This document shows, one piece after another, positions 14,627 through 16,028 of a stretch of 16,028 nt of DNA (positions are counted from its first letter, which is position 1; each line of letters opens with the position of its first letter). This DNA is from Prevotella sp. (GTDB lineage: Bacteria > Bacteroidota > Bacteroidia > Bacteroidales > Dysgonomonadaceae), in NCBI GenBank assembly GCA_031260865.1, contig JAISKQ010000181.1, positions 1 to 16,028 of the forward strand. The letters are read 5' to 3'. The notes beneath the pieces are model-generated. The model worked only from the letters and a program-made list of their open reading frames with translations, made no database searches and was not told the DNA's origin. Both the position numbers and the translations under genes were made by a program.

Positions 14627-14678
14627 AAAGCGCCAACTCAAGTGTGATGTTCCTTCACACACTTGAAATTAGCGCTTT
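14627..14678 (-). terminator. Hairpin between zapA and rny, probable terminator or attenuator
   Basis: AAAGCGC (14627-14633) pairs with GCGCTTT (14672-14678), and TCAAGTGTG (14639-14647) pairs with CACACTTGA (14658-14666), with a small internal loop between and an 11-nt apical loop. On the minus strand the stem is followed by TTAG after the TTT. It ends the zapA transcript at least partly. No strong promoter separates it from rny, so readthrough may feed rny. Confidence 0.6.
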
Positions 14679-14700
14679 AGATTCCTTTTCAATTATAATT

Positions 14701-15006
14701 TTACTTTACCTGATCTTTCAAATAATTATCCAGTTCTTCGGTCAATTTCTTGATTCTGGATTCAAATTCCTCAGCCCGTAACTGATGACCGACTTTCTCC
14801 GAAACAGCCTGTATCGCTGTCATTGCCATATAGTCGGCATTCTGTAACGGATGAGAAGAATCTCCCGTAAAATAATTTTTATATTGTACTAATTTACGAT
14901 CTATTTCATTTGCAGCTTTACGGTACATCTCTTCATCTTCACGTTTAATACGCAAAGGATATCTCGTATCGGCTACTCGTAGATTAATAATAAGATGTTC
15001 ATCCAT
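14701..15006 (-). CDS. zapA: Cell division protein ZapA
   Basis: A 101-residue ZapA, a cytoplasmic protein that bundles FtsZ filaments and stabilises the Z ring. Family features are the N-terminal strand-rich part (LIINLRVADTRYPLRI), the EEMYRKAANEIDRKL helix, and a C-terminal coiled coil (EEFESRIKKLTEELDNYL) for dimerisation. I start it at the ATG at 15006, which has a GAGGGAG Shine-Dalgarno 8 nt upstream. An in-frame ATG 13 codons earlier would overlap the preceding gene and adds a non-family sequence. It follows the coiled-coil gene by 14 bp. Confidence 0.92.
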   Translation of the reverse strand: MDEHLIINLRVADTRYPLRIKREDEEMYRKAANEIDRKLVQYKNYFTGDSSHPLQNADYMAMTAIQAVSEKVGHQLRAEEFESRIKKLTEELDNYLKDQVK

Positions 15007-15020
15007 AATGTTACTCCCTC

Positions 15021-15317
15021 TTAAGCTTTCAGCATGGTGATACATTTATCTACATCTCGCACTAACTTCGACAATCGTTTCTTTGCCTGTTCTCTTTCTT
15101 CGCTATTGTCCGAAGAAAATGATTTCGCAAATTTCAAATTATCATATTTTGTTTTCAACTCTTTTACTTCTGATGATAAAGCCGCGACAGCATCGTCCTT
15201 CTGCCCCAGTTGCCGCCTCATCTGTTCATTCTCATCTTTAAGCATATCACAGAGATACATCAACTGTCTCATTCTTGTTTCAAATTCGACCAGAAGCTTT
15301 TCATCATTTTTAGTCAT
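15021..15317 (-). CDS. Small coiled-coil protein encoded with zapA
   Basis: A 98-residue, highly charged helical protein with no named domain I can recognise with confidence. Residues 5-60 show a heptad-like pattern (EFETRMRQLMYLCDMLKDEN, then QKDDAVAALSSEVKELKTKY), a coiled coil resembling ZapB in kind, though not demonstrably homologous. The C-terminus (RLSKLVRDVDKCITMLKA) is a second amphipathic helix. It is the first gene of a two-gene unit with zapA, 14 bp apart, under a strong promoter (15338-15368). A structural partner for ZapA at the division site is a reasonable inference from context and shape only. Confidence 0.82.
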   Translation of the reverse strand: MTKNDEKLLVEFETRMRQLMYLCDMLKDENEQMRRQLGQKDDAVAALSSEVKELKTKYDNLKFAKSFSSDNSEEREQAKKRLSKLVRDVDKCITMLKA

Positions 15318-15337
15318 AAAACAGATAGAATACTATA

Positions 15338-15368
15338 CAAAAATAAATAATATCAACGAATTAACAAA
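15338..15368 (-). promoter_or_regulatory. Consensus promoter for the coiled-coil-zapA unit
   Basis: Read on the minus strand: TTTG (15368-15365), 19-nt spacer, TATTTTTG (15345-15338). Both elements are exact. The coiled-coil gene ATG lies 20 bp downstream of the -7 box, so the leader is very short. Confidence 0.85.
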
Positions 15369-15408
15369 ATTATTAACACCCTTTATTTTTCAAAACACAC
15401 TTAATCTT

Positions 15409-15458
15409 AAAAAAAAACGAAAAGAGGTACTTATTTCAATGATAAATACCCCTCTTTT
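15409..15458 (-). terminator. Terminator of the DUF2582 gene
   Basis: On the minus strand, AAAAGAGG (15458-15451) pairs with CCTCTTTT (15427-15420); the stem continues through TATTTAT/ATAAGTA with a two-base bulge. It is followed by CG and nine T (15417-15409). It lies 19 bp past the gene's stop. Confidence 0.82.
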
Positions 15459-15476
15459 ATAAGTCTTTTGTTTTTC

Positions 15477-15674
15477 TTACAGTAAAACGACCTGTATGTC
15501 GTCTGTCTGTTCGTTAAAAACAATCTTACCTTCTCGAGCCAGCCAACCCAGAGCGGCGTACATATCTTTTTCTGTCAATTTGCATGCTTTCTTGATTTCT
15601 TTCAATGATTTGCTTCCTTCTGCATCAAGATAAGTCCAAATAATACCTGCGTTCGATCCAATTTTTTCTTTCAT
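15477..15674 (-). CDS. Winged-helix protein, DUF2582 family
   Basis: A 65-residue protein matching the small winged helix-turn-helix family DUF2582 (PF10771), common in Bacteroidota and of unknown function. Helix 1 is AGIIWTYLDAEG (9-20). SLKEIKKACKLTEKDMYAALGWLAREGKI (23-51) is the helix-turn-helix, and NEQTDDIQVVLL forms the wing strand. There is no second domain, so it is either a minimal DNA-binding regulator or a protein-binding wHTH. Transcribed alone from its own promoter and closed by its own terminator. Confidence 0.88.
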   Translation of the reverse strand: MKEKIGSNAGIIWTYLDAEGSKSLKEIKKACKLTEKDMYAALGWLAREGKIVFNEQTDDIQVVLL

Positions 15675-15722
15675 ATTTGATGTTCATTAAAAAATTTAAA
15701 AACTCGTTATTATTTTCAATTA

Positions 15723-15754
15723 CAAAAATACGTAAAAAAGACAACCTTGACAAT
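15723..15754 (-). promoter_or_regulatory. Promoter of the DUF2582 gene
   Basis: On the minus strand: ATTG (15754-15751, one mismatch from TTTG), 20-nt spacer, TATTTTTG (15730-15723, exact). The gene starts 48 bp further on. Confidence 0.7.
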
Positions 15755-15819
15755 TTTTTATTACAATATTCCAACATACAACCGGATTTATGACAAAATG
15801 GTTTATTGCTGTATTTTAA

Positions 15820-15850
15820 TTTGAAGTTTAATCAAATTCTTGTAGTTTTG
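15820..15850 (+). promoter_or_regulatory. Consensus promoter for the sigma-factor gene
   Basis: TTTG (15820-15823), 19-nt spacer, TAGTTTTG (15843-15850), both exact. Transcription should begin around 15855-15860, leaving only about 10 nt before the proposed TTG start. Confidence 0.85.
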
Positions 15851-15867
15851 TGTAAAATTCTTTTATA

Positions 15868-16028
15868 TTGCATTTCTTTAGTTTACATAAGAAAAAGGAG
15901 TATGGCGATGAAGAGCTTTTGTCGCTATTAAAAGAGACCGGTGAAGCGGAGTATTTCCAAGAGCTTTACGAACGGTATATTCCGCTTATATACGGTTTAT
16001 GCCTGAAATACCTGCAAAACCCCGAAGA
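15868..16028 (+). CDS. RNA polymerase sigma-70-family factor (ECF-like), N-terminal part
   Basis: The first 53 codons of a sigma factor that runs off the right edge. The region-2 start is clear: DEELLSLLKETGEAEYFQEL, then YERYIPLIYGLCLKYLQNPE, matching the family pattern of a repeated FxxLYxRY..v.G.CLKYL.N.EDA. The frame is closed by TAA at 15853-15855 and contains no ATG before the conserved part. The earliest usable start is TTG at 15868, giving M-H-F-F-S-L-H-K-K-K. Use of TTG and the ~10-nt leader are odd but agree with the exact promoter just upstream. Regions 2.2-4 lie outside, so its regulon cannot be guessed. No anti-sigma factor is visible in this window. Confidence 0.85.
   Translation, partial: MHFFSLHKKKEYGDEELLSLLKETGEAEYFQELYERYIPLIYGLCLKYLQNPE

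Noticed and set aside
14587..14700. 6S RNA, because it lies next to zapA in many bacteria
   Set aside because: The gap is 114 bp, too short for a 6S RNA of about 180 nt, and one terminator-like hairpin explains it.

Overview
The window looks like a piece of a Bacteroidales (phylum Bacteroidota) chromosome. Three promoters fit the Bacteroidota consensus exactly (TTTG, 19 nt, TAnnTTTG) and a fourth is nearly exact. The tRNA has no encoded CCA, and the gene set is typical of the group: PPi-dependent phosphofructokinase, DUF3467, DUF4492 next to cydAB, an RNase Y/ZapA cluster, and a small DUF2582 winged-helix protein. A genus cannot be assigned by eye.

Positions 1-1900 look accessory. The left edge holds the N-terminal part of an orphan-looking C5-cytosine DNA methyltransferase (minus). 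Next comes about 430 bp without a credible gene. It contains a perfect 12-bp hairpin at the methylase start and a 234-bp segment of inverted repeats flanked by a perfect 10-bp direct repeat, which resembles a small non-autonomous element. A RhuM-family gene (minus) follows. A strong terminator at 1907-1940 separates this from the core genome.

Positions 1980-4800 hold pepT and gcvT (minus). Divergent from them is a plus-strand RNA unit, a probable small SRP RNA followed 2 nt later by tRNA-Thr(TGT), with a textbook promoter and terminators. Positions 4805-8972 form a tight minus-strand block of ald, a DUF4492 membrane protein, cydA and cydB. It links alanine oxidation (NADH production) to the cytochrome bd quinol oxidase. 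Positions 9063-11783 hold DUF3467, DUF454 and pfp genes, all minus. 

Positions 12137-12976 carry a plus-strand pair: a lipoprotein with two BON domains and a BON-LysM protein resembling E. coli Kbp. It converges on rny through a shared terminator. To the right, all minus, are rny, zapA with an upstream coiled-coil partner, and a DUF2582 gene. The window ends in the start of a plus-strand sigma-70-family (ECF-like) gene with its own perfect promoter and apparently a TTG start.

Most of the window is housekeeping. The parts I would look at again are the element-like repeat beside the methylase and RhuM genes, the SRP RNA-tRNA co-transcript, DUF4492 as a possible bd-oxidase accessory subunit, and the BON/LysM pair.
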